64,000 bases of DNA from Streptomyces jeddahensis (GTDB taxonomy: Bacteria > Actinomycetota > Actinomycetes > Streptomycetales > Streptomycetaceae), in NCBI RefSeq assembly GCF_001642995.1, contig NZ_LOHS01000071.1, positions 1-64,000 of the forward strand, written 5' to 3'. The position numbers and the translations under genes are program-made. Below, one piece after another: positions 17,547 through 24,665 of the stretch; within the stretch, counting starts at the first letter, position 1; every line of letters begins with the position of its first letter. Below the pieces are notes generated by a model. The model did no database searches, was not told the DNA's origin, and saw only the letters and a program-made list of their open reading frames with translations.

Positions 17547-18968
17547 GTGAACTCTCGGGAAAATCAAGCAAGTTGGGACTTAGCCGGAACGCGTCGACGT
17601 CACGCCGTCGTCATCGGAGCAAGCCTCGCGGGGCTTCTCGCGGCCCACGTCCTCGCCGACCACGCCGACCGGGTGACGATCGTCGAGCGCGACCGGTTAC
17701 CGCAGGAGCCCGAGCAGCGTCCCGGTGTGCCGCAGGGCCGCCATGCGCACGTCCTGCTGGAAGGCGGTCAACGCGCCCTTGACGCGCTTCTTCCGGGGTT
17801 CATGGACGAGCTGCGGGCGGCGGGTGCACCGCGGGTGGGGATGCCGTCGGACCTGGTGCAGTGGCAGGACGGGCGCTGGTTCCGGCGGCTGCCGGCGACG
17901 ACGTACATCTACACCGGCTCGCGACCGCAGCTCGAGCAGTTGGTGCGTCGGCGGGTGCTCGCCCACCCCATGATCGAGGTGGTCGAGGCCACGAGCGTCG
18001 TGGGGCTGTCGGGGGACGCCTCACGTGTGCGGGGCGTGCTGCTGCGCGAGCGCGGCGAGGGCTCCCGGCAGGAGGAGCGGCTCCTGGAGGCCGACCTGGT
18101 CGTGGACGCTTCCGGGCGCGGCACGAAAGCGGCGCAGTGGCTCTCGGCGATCGGCGCGGAACCCCCGCACGAGGAGTCCATCGACACGGGGCTCGCCTAC
18201 GCCACCCGTATCTACTGCGACACGAGCGGAAGCCTGGGCACGCAGTCGCTCGGTTACTACGTCATCGCCAACCCGTCGCAGGTATACGGGACCGTCGTGC
18301 TGCCCTTGGAGGACGGACGGTATCTGGTGACGTTGTCAGGGCTGCGCGGCGACGAACCGCCCACGGACGAGGAGGAGTTCGTCGCGTACGCGAAGAGGCT
18401 GCCGCATCCGCTGGTGCACCGGTGGCTGCGCACAGCCGAGCCGCAGTCCCCGGTGTCCGGCTTCCGGCAGACGGCGAACGTACGCCGACGCTACGACCTT
18501 CCCGGCCGTCGCCCCGCGGGTTTCCTCGCGATCGGCGATGCCTTGTGCACGTTCAACCCGGTCTACGGACAAGGCATGGCCGTCGCCGCGATCAGCGCGG
18601 TCGCCCTGCGCGACGCGCTGGCCGACCGTCGCCGCACGCCGACGACGCGCCGCGTGCAGCAGGCGCTGCTGGCCGCATCCCGGCAGGCATGGGACATCTC
18701 GGCCGGGGCGGACAAGGCGATGCCCGGGGCGATCGGGAACGCCCTCACCATCCGGCCCATCGACCGCCCGGTCGGCTGGTACCTGCGACGCGTCCAGGAA
18801 CGCTCCCCCGGCGACCCCGTGGTGGGCCGCGCCTTCCGTTCCGTACTGACGCTCACGGCACCGGTCACCGCACTGTTCGCCCCGAAGGTCGTGCGGGCCG
18901 TGCTGCTCGGTCCTGTGCCGGCGACGCCCGCCGAGCCTCCGATGGCGCGGGAGGAGACGCGCACCTGA
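17547..18968 (+). CDS. FAD-dependent monooxygenase/oxidoreductase
   Basis: A 473-aa FAD-binding protein of the geranylgeranyl-reductase/tryptophan-halogenase-like group. The dinucleotide fold is VVIGASLAGLLAAHVLAD, and the FAD-ribityl motif is FLAIGDALCTFNPVYGQGM. VVDASGRGTKAAQWL is typical of this group. No substrate can be named. It sits inside the carbohydrate locus but shows no obvious functional tie to it, with 60 bp after lacI and a strong terminator after it, so it may be an insertion between lacI and GH62. GTG 17547 has only a weak ribosome binding site. Confidence 0.8.
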   Translation: MNSRENQASWDLAGTRRRHAVVIGASLAGLLAAHVLADHADRVTIVERDRLPQEPEQRPGVPQGRHAHVLLEGGQRALDALLPGFMDELRAAGAPRVGMPSDLVQWQDGRWFRRLPATTYIYTGSRPQLEQLVRRRVLAHPMIEVVEATSVVGLSGDASRVRGVLLRERGEGSRQEERLLEADLVVDASGRGTKAAQWLSAIGAEPPHEESIDTGLAYATRIYCDTSGSLGTQSLGYYVIANPSQVYGTVVLPLEDGRYLVTLSGLRGDEPPTDEEEFVAYAKRLPHPLVHRWLRTAEPQSPVSGFRQTANVRRRYDLPGRRPAGFLAIGDALCTFNPVYGQGMAVAAISAVALRDALADRRRTPTTRRVQQALLAASRQAWDISAGADKAMPGAIGNALTIRPIDRPVGWYLRRVQERSPGDPVVGRAFRSVLTLTAPVTALFAPKVVRAVLLGPVPATPAEPPMAREETRT

Positions 18969-18992
18969 AGCGTGCCGCTCATCACTTGTCCT

Positions 18993-19028
18993 GCGAGCCT
19001 TCGGCGAAACAAGTCGCCGAAGGCTCGC
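18993..19028. terminator. Strong hairpin terminator
   Basis: A perfect 15-bp stem (18993-19007 with 19014-19028, arms begin GCGAGCCTTCGGCGA) surrounds a six-base loop AACAAG. It is 25 bp after the FAD monooxygenase stop and isolates that gene from the GH62 gene downstream. Confidence 0.85.
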
Positions 19029-19102
19029 GCCACTTCGTGCGCGATGTCTTGACGCTGATCAGGGCCGTACCTAGAGTTCCGGCCCGTAACGATCGGAAAA
19101 TA

Positions 19103-19230
19103 CACCGAAAGTTTCCAGGCGGCCGTCGGTACGTTGCGGCGGTGTCCAGCCTGGAATGAAGCAGTGACGTTCTAACTCGCCCAGCCCGTTTTCCATCCGC
19201 TTGCTTGAACAGCGTTCGGAATATCGAACG
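19103..19230. promoter_or_regulatory. GH62 upstream region with two operator-like elements
   Basis: CACCGAAAGTTTCC (19103-19116) contains the inverted repeat GAAA-G-TTTC and is 13/14 identical to a site before the sugar-binding protein gene (20559-20572). It resembles inverted repeats reported in Streptomyces xylanase promoters. A second repeat, CGTTCG-GAATAT-CGAACG, lies at 19213-19230, 40 bp before the GH62 start. Both are candidates for the LacI protein encoded at 16455. Confidence 0.55.
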
Positions 19231-19270
19231 TTTGATGATCTAGAACACGACGATCCATGCAGGAGCCGCA

Positions 19271-20452
19271 ATGCGATCAGAGGGACGTTTCAGACCCCAG
19301 TCCGTCGTCCTGAACAGCGCTTCGCCCGCCGCCGGACCTCCGCCGCGGTCGCGGCGGAGCAAACCTACCGGCAGGCGCTGGCGCGCGGCACTGGCCGCCA
19401 TGGCGCTGACGTTCGCCGGGCTCGCGGCCGGAGCCACCTCCACGGCGGCCGCCGACCCCTCGGGCGGCGGCGTCTCGGAGACCGCGAAACACATTCCGTC
19501 CACCTTCCAGTGGTCCTCCAGTGGACCGCTGATCAGCGCCAAGTCCGACGCCACCCACGACATCGCCGCCGTCAAGGACCCGACGGTGGTCCGCCACAAC
19601 GGAAAGTGGCTGGTCTATGCGACCACGGCGCTCCGCTCCGGCGGCTGGAACCTGATGTACACCAGTTTCGAGGACTGGTCCGAGGCCGACTCCGCCCCGC
19701 ACTACTACCTGGACCAGTCGGCGATCGGCCCCGGCTACCGCGCCGCACCGCAGGTGTTCTACTTCGCCCCGCAGAAGAAGTGGTACCTGGTCTACCAGAC
19801 CGGTCTGCCCTCGTTCTCCACCACTGACGACCCGACCAAGCCCGAGTCCTGGTCCGCGCCGCGCAACTTCCAGGAGGAGATGCCGGACATCATCAAGGAG
19901 AACATCGGCAACGGCTTCTGGCTCGACTTCTGGGTCACCTGCGACACCGCCAAGTGCTATCTGTTCTCCTCCGACGACAACGGTCACCTGTACCGGTCGG
20001 AGACGACCGTGGCCGACTTCCCGAACGGCTTCGGAAACACTCAGATCGCCCTGGAGGACGACAGGTTCGACCTGTTCGAGGCCGCCAACGTCTACAAGAT
20101 CAAGGGCACCGACGACTACCTGCTGCTCGTCGAGGCGATCGGCAGCGACGGCCGCCGCTACTTCCGCTCCTGGACGTCCGACAGCATCGACGGCAAGTGG
20201 ACGCCGCTCGCCGCGAGCGAGGACAACCCGTTCGCCCGCTCCAACAACGTCACCTTCCCCGACGGTGCCTGGACCGAGGACATCAGTCACGGCGAGATGA
20301 TCCGTTCGGGCGTCGACCAGACCATGGAGATCGACCCGGGCCGGCTCCGGTACCTGTACCAGGGCATGGACCCGTCCGCGAGCGGGGACTACAACCAGCT
20401 CCCTTGGAAGCTCGGGCTGTTGACGGAGACGACCGCATACGGGAGGGACTGA
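19271..20452 (+). CDS. Secreted GH62 alpha-L-arabinofuranosidase
   Basis: A 393-aa protein with a Tat/Sec-like signal region (basic stretch SRRSKPTGRRW, then a hydrophobic run to TAAA near residue 61) and a single five-bladed propeller domain. GH62 hallmarks are clear: FQWSSSGPLIS, KDPTVV with the catalytic base D103, YYLDQSAIGPGYRAAPQVFYF, NIGNGFWLDFWV with D219, and DLFEAANVYK with general acid E270. It removes arabinofuranosyl side chains from arabinoxylan or arabinan outside the cell. GGAG lies before ATG 19271. No CBM is attached. It is followed 189 bp later by the importer operon. Confidence 0.93.
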   Translation: MRSEGRFRPQSVVLNSASPAAGPPPRSRRSKPTGRRWRAALAAMALTFAGLAAGATSTAAADPSGGGVSETAKHIPSTFQWSSSGPLISAKSDATHDIAAVKDPTVVRHNGKWLVYATTALRSGGWNLMYTSFEDWSEADSAPHYYLDQSAIGPGYRAAPQVFYFAPQKKWYLVYQTGLPSFSTTDDPTKPESWSAPRNFQEEMPDIIKENIGNGFWLDFWVTCDTAKCYLFSSDDNGHLYRSETTVADFPNGFGNTQIALEDDRFDLFEAANVYKIKGTDDYLLLVEAIGSDGRRYFRSWTSDSIDGKWTPLAASEDNPFARSNNVTFPDGAWTEDISHGEMIRSGVDQTMEIDPGRLRYLYQGMDPSASGDYNQLPWKLGLLTETTAYGRD

Positions 20453-20464
20453 GCGGATCGTCAC

Positions 20465-20492
20465 GGCCGGCGTCGCAACCACGGCGCCGGCC
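20465..20492. terminator. Hairpin after the GH62 gene
   Basis: Arms GGCCGGCG (20465-20472) and CGCCGGCC (20485-20492) give a perfect 8-bp GC stem with a 12-nt loop, 12 bp after the stop codon. It is a probable terminator or attenuator between GH62 and the importer genes. Confidence 0.5.
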
Positions 20493-20558
20493 GCCTGCCC
20501 ACCCTCTGGCAGACGACAGAACCACGCCTAGGGCGCAAGCACTTCACTTTCGACATGT

Positions 20559-20572
20559 CACCGAAATTTTCC
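20559..20572. promoter_or_regulatory. GAAANTTTC inverted repeat before the importer operon
   Basis: CACCGAAATTTTCC carries GAAA-T-TTTC and matches 13 of 14 bases with the site before the GH62 gene at 19103-19116. It lies 70 bp before the start of the sugar-binding protein gene. The shared element argues that the two transcription units are co-regulated. Confidence 0.6.
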
Positions 20573-20641
20573 ACGAACACCGGCCAATCCGACGCCCCGC
20601 CGCCGGACCCTGACCGTCCCCCCTTGGGAGGAAAGATCGCC

Positions 20642-21913
20642 GTGAAGTTCCGTTTCGCCGCACCGGTCGCGCTCGCCGTGACCCTCACGCTCGCCGCCGC
20701 CGGCTGCTCCGGCGGCTCCACCACCGCCGCGGGCGACGACAAGTCCTTCGAGTTCTGGTCGTTCACCGGCATCAACCAGAAGGCGTCCGTCCAGGACTAC
20801 CGCAAGGAGCATCCGGACGTCCGGGTGAAGCTGACGGAGGTGGGCTCCTCGACGGAGACCGCCCAGGCGCTGACCACGGCGCTGGCGGGAGGCAAGGTCC
20901 CGGATCTCGTCCTGATCCAGGGCGACGACCTGCCGAAGTTCGTCCAGCAACCGCAGAACTTCTACGACCTGCGGGAGTTCGGGGCCGACAAGGTCAAGGG
21001 CGACTACCTGGACTGGGTGATGAGCCAGAGCACCACGGAGGACGGCCAGATCATCGGTGTCCCGACCGACGTCGGCGGCATGGCCGTCGCCTACCGCAAG
21101 GACCTGTTCAAAGCCGCCGGCCTGCCCACCGACCGCAAGGAGGTCAGCGAACTCTGGCCCACCTGGGACGCGTTCATCGAGACCGGGAAGAAGTACACCA
21201 AGGCCACGGGAAAGCCGTTCGTCGACAACGCGCCGACGAGCGTCTTCTACCAGGCGGTCAACCAGGTTTCCGAGAAGTACTACGACAACGACGACCGCAG
21301 CCCCATCTACGCCAAGAACCCGCAGGTCAAGGAGGCGTTCGACACGGCGCTGAAGACCATCGAGGCGGGCATCACGGCGAAGCAGAGCTCCTTCTCCAAC
21401 GGCTGGAGCGCAGGCATGGCACGGGGTAAGTACGCCGTCGTGGCGGCACCCTCCTGGATGCTCAACTCGATACGTACCACCGCACCGGGCACGAAGGGCA
21501 AGTGGGACATCGCGACGATCCCCGGCGGCAGCGGCAACTGGGGCGGCAGCTATCTGGCGATCCCGCGGAACGCCAAGAATCCCAAGGCCGCCTGGAACTA
21601 CATCAAGGCGACGCAGTCCCCGAAGGGGCAGCTCGACCACTTCCTCGACTCGGGCGCACTGCCCACCACTCCCTCCGTCTACGAGGACGCGCGCCTGACG
21701 TCGATGAAGGACGAGTTCTTCTCCGAAGCTCCGACGGGCCAGATCTACACCAAGTCGCTGCTCGGTCTTGAGCCCTTCTACATCGGGCCGGACAGCGCGA
21801 TCATCGGGCAGGAGTTCCTGAACGCCCTCACCGATGTCGAGCAGGGCAAGGGCGATCCCGCGAAGGCGTGGGACACCGCGGTGAAGAACATCAAGACCGC
21901 GATCGGGCAGTAG
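20642..21913 (+). CDS. ABC transporter substrate-binding lipoprotein (sugar)
   Basis: A 423-aa extracellular solute-binding protein of the family-1 (maltose-type) class. The lipobox is LAAAGC with the lipidated Cys at about residue 23 followed by SGGS. The start at GTG 20642 is supported by GGGAGGA upstream, and the signal peptide KFRFAAPVALAVTLTL begins right after it. It delivers oligosaccharides, probably arabinose- or xylose-containing ones judging by the neighbours, to the two permeases encoded next, 29 bp downstream. Confidence 0.9.
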   Translation: MKFRFAAPVALAVTLTLAAAGCSGGSTTAAGDDKSFEFWSFTGINQKASVQDYRKEHPDVRVKLTEVGSSTETAQALTTALAGGKVPDLVLIQGDDLPKFVQQPQNFYDLREFGADKVKGDYLDWVMSQSTTEDGQIIGVPTDVGGMAVAYRKDLFKAAGLPTDRKEVSELWPTWDAFIETGKKYTKATGKPFVDNAPTSVFYQAVNQVSEKYYDNDDRSPIYAKNPQVKEAFDTALKTIEAGITAKQSSFSNGWSAGMARGKYAVVAAPSWMLNSIRTTAPGTKGKWDIATIPGGSGNWGGSYLAIPRNAKNPKAAWNYIKATQSPKGQLDHFLDSGALPTTPSVYEDARLTSMKDEFFSEAPTGQIYTKSLLGLEPFYIGPDSAIIGQEFLNALTDVEQGKGDPAKAWDTAVKNIKTAIGQ

Positions 21914-21942
21914 GCGGAGTCCCGGCGAGGAAGCGACGACCT

Positions 21943-22896
21943 GTGACGACAACCCTCAGCCCGCAGCGGGCGGGACTTCCCCCCGCCCCGCCCCTGACGC
22001 GCATACGCCGGGGCATCGGCGAGCGGATAGCCCCGTACGCCTACATCGCTCCGTTCTTTCTGATCTTCGCGGTGTTCAGCCTCATCCCCCTGCTGTTCAC
22101 CCTCTACGTCGCGCTGTTCGAGTGGAATCCCATCGGTGACCACACGTACATCGGCTTCGACAACTTCACCCGGCTCTTCGACGACCCGCGTTTCTGGAAC
22201 GCCACCCGCAACACGATCAGCATCTGGCTGCTGTCGACCGTCCCCCAGCTCATCGCGGCGCTCTTCCTCGCCCATCTGCTCAATCACGCACGCCTGCGCT
22301 ACGCCCTCCTCTTCCGGATGTCGATGCTGGTCCCGTACATCACCTCGGTGGCCGCGACGGCGATCGTCTTCGCGCAGCTGTACGACCGGGACTACGGGCT
22401 GCTGAACTGGCTGCTCGGGCTCGGGGGAGTGGAGCCGATCGACTTCACCCAGTCGACGTGGGGCAGCCGGGTGCTGATCGCCGCGATGGTCACCTGGCGC
22501 TGGTTCGGCTACACCGCCCTGCTCTACCTGGCATCGCTGCAGGCGATTCCGCGTGAGATCTACGAGTCGGCCTCGGTGGACGGCGCCGGCGGCTGGAAGC
22601 AGTTCCGCCACATCACGATCCCCTCGCTGCGGCCGGTGATCGTGTTCACGGTGGTCACCTCCACGATCGGCGGACTGCAGATCTTCACCGAGCCGCTGCT
22701 CCTCAACCCGATCAACGCCCAGACCTGCGGGGCGACCCGGCAGTGCCAGACGCTCACCCTCTTCCTCTATGAACAGGGCTTCGGGCAGTACCAGTTCGGC
22801 TACGCGGCGGCCATCGGAGTGGCCCTGCTCGTCCTGGTCCTCGTCGTCGCAGGCATCAACTACCTCCTGTCCACCCGCATCCGCCCGGAGCGATGA
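21943..22896 (+). CDS. Sugar ABC transporter permease (MalF-type)
   Basis: A 317-aa inner-membrane permease with six predicted transmembrane segments, starting with IAPYAYIAPFFLIFAVFSLIPLL. The EAA loop that contacts the ATPase is IYESASVDGAGGWKQFRHITIPSLRP. Start is GTG 21943. Its last codons overlap the start of the next permease (ATGATGA). No ATP-binding subunit is encoded nearby, as usual for streptomycete sugar importers that share the MsiK ATPase. Confidence 0.92.
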   Translation: MTTTLSPQRAGLPPAPPLTRIRRGIGERIAPYAYIAPFFLIFAVFSLIPLLFTLYVALFEWNPIGDHTYIGFDNFTRLFDDPRFWNATRNTISIWLLSTVPQLIAALFLAHLLNHARLRYALLFRMSMLVPYITSVAATAIVFAQLYDRDYGLLNWLLGLGGVEPIDFTQSTWGSRVLIAAMVTWRWFGYTALLYLASLQAIPREIYESASVDGAGGWKQFRHITIPSLRPVIVFTVVTSTIGGLQIFTEPLLLNPINAQTCGATRQCQTLTLFLYEQGFGQYQFGYAAAIGVALLVLVLVVAGINYLLSTRIRPER

Positions 22897-23840
22897 TGAC
22901 CGAGCCGATCGACGCGATGCCTCCATCCCCGCGGCATCCGACACCGTCGACGCTGCCGACGCAACCGATGCGGCGGACGCGACCGCCATGGCCCGCACGG
23001 CAGGCGCGGCGCCGCCGTCCCGTCGAACGCGTCCGATGGTGGACCTACGCCCTCCTCATCCTGGCGGTACTCGTCAGCGTCTTCCCGCTGTACTGGATGT
23101 TCGTGGTCGCCACCACGGACACGGCGGCGGCGACGCAGATGCCGCCCCGGCTCGTCCCCGGCGACAACTTCTTCCATCTCGCCGGACTCGTCTTCAGCAC
23201 CGTGCCGTTCCTGCAGTCCGTCCTGAACAGCCTGCTCGTCGCGGGCGCGATCGGTGCCGGGCAGGCGGTGCTCTGCTCGCTGGCGGGCTTCGCCTTCGCC
23301 AAGATGGAGTTCCCGGGCCGCAACACGCTGTTCCTGATTGTCGTGCTCACCATGACCGTGCCGACGCAGCTCGCGATCGTCCCGCAGTACCTGATCATTT
23401 CGGAGCTCGGCTGGGTCGACACCCTCCAGGCGCTGATCGTGCCCGGCCTGGCCAGCGCCTTCGGGATCTTCTGGATGAGGCAGCACATCGCCTCGACCCT
23501 CAGCGACGAGATCATCCAGGCGGCCCGGATCGACGGGGCGAACAGCTGGCGGATCTTCTGGCACATCGCGTTCCCCATCGTCCGCCCCGCGGCCTTCGTC
23601 CTGGGACTCTTCGGATACATCACGGCCTGGAACGACTTCTTCTGGCCCTTCGTCGTGCTGAAGTCCCCGGAGAACTACACCGCGCAGATCGCCATCAAGG
23701 CCCTGCAGAACAACCGCGACATCGATCTCGGTCTCGCCATGTCCGGCTCCTTCCTCGCCACCATCCCGCTGATCGTGCTGTTCGTCTTCGTGGGCCGCCG
23801 CCTGGTGGCCGGGATCATGGACGGCGCCTTCAAGGGGTGA
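22893..23840 (+). CDS. Sugar ABC transporter permease (MalG-type)
   Basis: A 315-aa partner permease. A cytoplasmic N-terminus rich in Pro, Arg and Thr (about 45 residues) precedes six membrane segments. The EAA motif is EIIQAARIDGANSWRIFWHIAFPIVRP. It is translationally coupled to the first permease through overlapping ATG and TGA. With the lipoprotein it forms a complete importer except for the ATPase. A hairpin terminator follows 17 bp after the stop. Confidence 0.92.
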   Translation: MMTEPIDAMPPSPRHPTPSTLPTQPMRRTRPPWPARQARRRRPVERVRWWTYALLILAVLVSVFPLYWMFVVATTDTAAATQMPPRLVPGDNFFHLAGLVFSTVPFLQSVLNSLLVAGAIGAGQAVLCSLAGFAFAKMEFPGRNTLFLIVVLTMTVPTQLAIVPQYLIISELGWVDTLQALIVPGLASAFGIFWMRQHIASTLSDEIIQAARIDGANSWRIFWHIAFPIVRPAAFVLGLFGYITAWNDFFWPFVVLKSPENYTAQIAIKALQNNRDIDLGLAMSGSFLATIPLIVLFVFVGRRLVAGIMDGAFKG

Positions 23841-23857
23841 CGGGGCCTGGGGCGCAT

Positions 23858-23887
23858 CGCCAGGCGTAGTCATGATCACGCCTGGCG
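23858..23887. terminator. Terminator hairpin of the importer operon
   Basis: Arms CGCCAGGCGT (23858-23867) and ACGCCTGGCG (23878-23887) form a perfect 10-bp stem with a 10-nt loop. It lies between the importer operon and the convergent PPOX gene and can serve both. Confidence 0.75.
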
Positions 23888-23927
23888 TACGCGACTGACC
23901 GTGTGACACCGGCCGAGGGCCCGACGG

Positions 23928-24356
23928 TCAGCGTGCGCGCGGAATGCCGTAGGCGCGCTCCACGTGCAGCCGCAGGACGAGACGGCGGTCGCGCACCATG
24001 GCCGCGCGGTAGTCGTCCCAGTCGGGATGTTCACCTTGGACGTCGCGGTAGAGCCGGACGAGTTCCTCGACGGTGTCGTCGTGCGCGTCCCGGGCGACCG
24101 GGGTGAGCTCGGCCGTGCCCTCGACGACCGTGTAGGCCCATCGGTCGTCGCTGGTCACGTGGTAGGAGGCCCGCGGGTCCCGGCGTAGATTGCGGGTCTT
24201 CGCCCGGTCGTCCGTGAGGGAGACCCGGATGATCCGTTCGTCGGGGTAGTAGGCGTGGTTGACGTTCGACAGCTGCGGCCGTCCGTCGCGTTTCAGCGTG
24301 ACCAGCACCCCACCGTCGTACTCGGCGACCAAGCTGAGCAGCGCGTCCTGAGTCAT
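23928..24356 (-). CDS. PPOX-class F420-dependent oxidoreductase
   Basis: A 142-aa split beta-barrel flavin/deazaflavin-binding protein of the pyridoxamine 5'-phosphate oxidase-like class common in actinobacteria. Recognisable segments are GGVLVTLKRDGRPQLSNVNHAYY, IIRVSLTDDRAKTRNLRRDPRASYHV and WAYTVVEGTAEL. Such proteins usually bind F420 and reduce small quinones or similar molecules. ATG 24356 was chosen because family homology starts there. A 12-bp palindrome TCGCCTAGGCGA (24509-24520) lies 153 bp upstream. Substrate unknown. Confidence 0.85.
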   Translation of the reverse strand: MTQDALLSLVAEYDGGVLVTLKRDGRPQLSNVNHAYYPDERIIRVSLTDDRAKTRNLRRDPRASYHVTSDDRWAYTVVEGTAELTPVARDAHDDTVEELVRLYRDVQGEHPDWDDYRAAMVRDRRLVLRLHVERAYGIPRAR

Positions 24357-24536
24357 GCACTGCTCAACGCGAACAGAAGGGCCGCGAATTCCGCACCGCG
24401 TGCGGCCCATCGCCTGCAAACGCGGGCGCCCCCGGCAGTCTGCACGACGCGACTCCCGCAGCCGCGCCGGGCCGGGGCGATGCATCTGGTCCGCCGGCGG
24501 GTAGCTGATCGCCTAGGCGAGAGCCGCCCCCGATGA

Positions 24537-24581
24537 GCGGTCGCGGCGCCTGCCGGGGGTTCCGGAAGACACCGCGACCGC
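24537..24581 (-). terminator. Possible terminator after the LamG gene
   Basis: GCGGTCGCGG (24537-24546) pairs with CCGCGACCGC (24572-24581) across a 25-nt loop, about 85 bp after the stop of the minus-strand LamG gene. The rest of the 309-bp gap between the LamG and PPOX genes holds only the palindrome at 24509-24520. Confidence 0.4.
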
Positions 24582-24665
24582 CATGAAGCGGTGCTGCGGA
24601 CGACGACCTCACGCGTGCGCTTCACGCAACGTGCGGCCACCGCTCCTGATGATGATCTTCCGGAC

